This document shows, one piece after another, positions 62,159 through 64,000 of a DNA stretch of 64,000 nt. A program made the translations under genes and the position numbers. Positions within the stretch are counted from its first letter, which is position 1, and each line of letters starts with the position of its first letter. The notes beneath the pieces are model-generated. The model was not told the DNA's origin. It was given only the letters and a program-made list of their open reading frames with translations, and ran no database searches. The stretch is from Paraburkholderia sp. BL9I2N2 (GTDB taxonomy: Bacteria > Pseudomonadota > Gammaproteobacteria > Burkholderiales > Burkholderiaceae): NCBI RefSeq assembly GCF_004339745.1, contig NZ_SMGP01000004.1, forward strand, positions 248,001 through 312,000. Reading direction: 5' to 3'.

Positions 62159-63519
62159 TGGATTGGGGCATCGTCGAGAGTCCGCTGGAGCGTTCGCTCG
62201 CGGCGTTGAACCGCTATGCCAGTGCAAGCGCACCGGACGAAGTCTTTCTCGACGACATGCAGCAGCGCATCGGCGCCGCGCGTCGCGCGCCCGATCGCAA
62301 CGGCTCGCGTGCGCGGGGTGACGCGCCGCGCGTCCTATTACTCGGCTACAGCGGCGCGGGCAACACCGGCGCCGATCTGCGCACGATCGAGACGATCGCG
62401 CAACTGCGACGCCTGCTTGCGCCGCGTGAGCCCCGCATCACGCTGTTCGCGCTCGGCGACTGTTTCGATCATCCGCTATTGGCCGGCACCCCGCGTCTTA
62501 CGCCGGCGCTCCCTTATTTACCCGATGCGCTCGACGCCGCAGTGCGTGACGCCGATCTCGTGCTGAACGTGGAAGGCTCGACTTATACCTCGAAGTTTTC
62601 CGATTCGCTGGCGGGCGTGCTGATCGGCGGGATCGCGCTCGCCCATGCGCATGAGCGGCCGGCGATTGCCTATGGTGTCGACAGCGGCAGGATGAGTGTT
62701 GCGCTCACCCGCTTCGTCGAGCGTAACGCCGAGGCCGGCGAGATCATCTGCCGCAACGAGGCTGCGCGCGCGCAACTCGCTTCGCTCGGCGTGCGCACGC
62801 ATGCGGGCGCCGATACGGCGTGGACCTATCGGGCGCCGCCTGAAGCAGGCAACGTGGCGCAAGGTGCGCGTCGCGTCGCACTGTGTCCGAACAATCCGTT
62901 CTGGTGGCCGGTGCATGCCGACGCCGGGCGGGCCCGCGAACTCGACGCGCGCGGTGAGGCCTCGCCGTTTCGTTATGGGCCGCTGCACTTCCACACTTGG
63001 GACGCGGCGCGCGCCGAAGCCTATCACGCGTATCTCGACCGCTTCGCGCGGATCGCCATCGAATTGAAGGCGCAGGGCTATACGCCGGTGCTGGTGGGCA
63101 TGGAGCAACTCGATCGCAGCGTGTGCGCCGATCTGGCGGCGCGTGTGCCGTGCGCCATCGACACCGTCGCGCGCGGCCCGCATACGCTCGACAAAGTGGC
63201 CGCCACGGTCGCGCATGCCACGTGCGTGGTGACGACGCGCTATCACGCGGCGGTGCTGGCGATGTCGCACGGCGTGCCGGTGTTCGGCCTTTCGATGGAC
63301 ACGCGCATCGAGCGCTTGCTGAGCGAAGCGGGCTGCGCGCAATGGAGCGCGGCATGCGATCACGAAGACGGCGCCGATGCCGCGCTCGAAGCAATCGCAT
63401 CGCTGCGTAACGGCGAGGTGCGCACCGCGCTGATCGCTGCTTACGATGATTACGCGCGAATACAACGCGACCGTTTCGACGCGATGGGCGAGAGATTGCG
63501 CGTCGTGCTCGGGGGTTGA
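62155..63519 (+). CDS. Polysaccharide pyruvyl transferase family protein (CsaB-like)
   Basis: 454 residues. PF04230-type pattern: VLLLGYSGAGNTGADLRTIETI (N-terminal loop, residues ~58-79), LNVEGSTYTSKFSDSLAG, and C-terminal VVTTRYHAAVLAMSHGVPVFGLSMDTRIERLL with the catalytic-site His (cited as residues ~360-391). CsaB-type enzymes add pyruvate ketals to sugars; here the family may act on a small molecule or cell-surface glycan. ATGATGG start overlaps the MenD-like stop by 4 bases, so translation is coupled. Confidence 0.85.
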   Translation: MMDWGIVESPLERSLAALNRYASASAPDEVFLDDMQQRIGAARRAPDRNGSRARGDAPRVLLLGYSGAGNTGADLRTIETIAQLRRLLAPREPRITLFALGDCFDHPLLAGTPRLTPALPYLPDALDAAVRDADLVLNVEGSTYTSKFSDSLAGVLIGGIALAHAHERPAIAYGVDSGRMSVALTRFVERNAEAGEIICRNEAARAQLASLGVRTHAGADTAWTYRAPPEAGNVAQGARRVALCPNNPFWWPVHADAGRARELDARGEASPFRYGPLHFHTWDAARAEAYHAYLDRFARIAIELKAQGYTPVLVGMEQLDRSVCADLAARVPCAIDTVARGPHTLDKVAATVAHATCVVTTRYHAAVLAMSHGVPVFGLSMDTRIERLLSEAGCAQWSAACDHEDGADAALEAIASLRNGEVRTALIAAYDDYARIQRDRFDAMGERLRVVLGG

Positions 63520-63634
63520 GCGCGATTTCATGCCCTTGCATCTTGCACGTTTGCGTGTGATCAATGCGACCAGCAAGCACTTCATGCGGGCTGCATGGAA
63601 ATAATCCGGCCTCTGTCATCAGCGTGACAGAAAC

Positions 63635-63699
63635 TTCGTTTTGCCGTTCGGCAGTTCCGGTTTGTCGCGGATCGCGGTGCCCCTTTCCGATGTACTAAT
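63635..63699 (+). promoter_or_regulatory. Degenerate PIP-like motif upstream of the gene at 63731
   Basis: TTCGT-N15-TTCCG (63635-63659), one half-site mismatched from consensus, followed by TACTAAT (63693-63699) at a slightly long 33-bp gap. Position fits, but the match is imperfect; regulation by HrpX is only possible. Confidence 0.4.
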
Positions 63700-63730
63700 G
63701 GATCGAGCCCCGAAAATCCCGGAGAACGCC

Positions 63731-64000
63731 ATGTCCACACCGTCGATTCCAAGCTCTCATCACGGGGGGCACGTGCCGGGCGAGAACAACGGCGAGCACG
63801 GCTCGAATGATCCCGCCACGCAATCCTCTTCTTCAACGACACCGACGCCGACCGGCGAAGGCAATGCCCAATTGTCCAGGCTCGGCAAGCTGAATGCGAA
63901 GCTGTCGGGCGTGGCCAGGCGCACGGGCGAGGGCGTCGCGTCGATCGAGTCGCCGCTCGGCTCGACCGCATCCGGCGGCTATCTGGGTTGGGGCGCGAAT
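63731..64000 (+). CDS. N-terminus of a putative type III secreted protein, continues beyond the window
   Basis: 90 residues visible. The first ~45 are Ser/Pro/Thr/Gly/His-rich and lack hydrophobics (MSTPSIPSSHHGGHVPGENN), a composition typical of type III secretion signals. A basic/helical region follows (LSRLGKLNAKLSGVARRTGEGV), then GSTASGGYLGWGAN at the edge. It lies next to the hrp island, behind a weak PIP-like motif and GGAGAAC. HrpF/PopF-type translocon proteins or harpins are candidates; the translocon gene is otherwise missing from the window. Confidence 0.65.
   Translation, partial: MSTPSIPSSHHGGHVPGENNGEHGSNDPATQSSSSTTPTPTGEGNAQLSRLGKLNAKLSGVARRTGEGVASIESPLGSTASGGYLGWGAN

Noticed and set aside
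1..64000. CRISPR arrays, tRNA/rRNA genes, IS elements
   Set aside because: No regularly spaced repeats, cloverleaf-type segments or transposase/terminal-inverted-repeat pairs were seen by eye. Short tRNAs could escape visual inspection; a tRNAscan-type search would settle it.

Overview
The window is very GC-rich, densely coded DNA. Its gene families (GcvA-type LysR regulators, a fused TRAP transporter, DUF3331, XapX, and a Ralstonia/Xanthomonas-style Hrp type III secretion locus) point to a Burkholderiales bacterium, most likely a plant- or soil-associated Paraburkholderia-like species. I saw no tRNA, rRNA, CRISPR array or insertion sequence.

Region 1 (1-15.9 kb) is metabolism and transport. 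It starts with a HAD-family enzyme cut by the window edge, a polyamine/iron-type ABC ATPase and a divergent LysR regulator. A secreted phytase-like esterase follows, then a divergent TetR/SDR pair whose two sigma70-like promoters overlap one operator-like inverted repeat. A long leftward gene set comes next: split transketolase (two subunits), SDR, TRAP DctP, fused DctQM, full-length transketolase, and D-2-hydroxyacid dehydrogenase. A divergent LysR regulator sits at its head. The set looks like uptake and catabolism of a hydroxylated acid or sugar acid.

Region 2 (16.3-28.9 kb) is a rightward cluster: isochorismatase-like hydrolase, amidohydrolase (frameshifted at an A8 run), MscS channel with a cyclic-nucleotide-binding domain, HD-like protein with an altered HD motif, XapX protein, exported double-VOC protein, alginate-export-type porin, and DUF3331. 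A large winged-helix/ATPase regulator and a convergent YhaJ-like LysR gene follow.

Region 3 (29.0-58.6 kb) is a complete Hrp2-type type III secretion island. Leftward: hrcU-hrcV-hpaP-hrcQ-hrcR-hrcS-hpaA-hrcD-hrpD6-hrpE-hpaB. Rightward: hrpB1-hrpB2-hrcJ-hrpB4-hrpB5-hrcN-hrpB7-hrcT, then an AraC activator (HrpX/HrpB type), the hrcC secretin, and a convergent HrpG-type regulator. Gene order matches the Xanthomonas hrpB/C/D operons. I located five PIP boxes (TTCGB-N15-TTCGB), each followed after 30-31 bp by a YANNNT -10 element. They lie upstream of hrcU, hrpB1, hrcD, a 1095-residue putative effector, and a 161-residue protein whose C-terminus resembles the tiny pilin HrpE. A second large ATPase regulator and a GNAT acetyltransferase are embedded in the island. 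No obvious HrpF/PopF translocon gene is in the window.

Region 4 (59.1-64 kb) is a tightly coupled three-gene operon: Rieske oxygenase, MenD-like ThDP enzyme, and polysaccharide-pyruvyl-transferase-like protein. It directly abuts the hrp island and looks like an undescribed small-molecule pathway. The window ends inside another gene whose N-terminus resembles a type III secreted protein.
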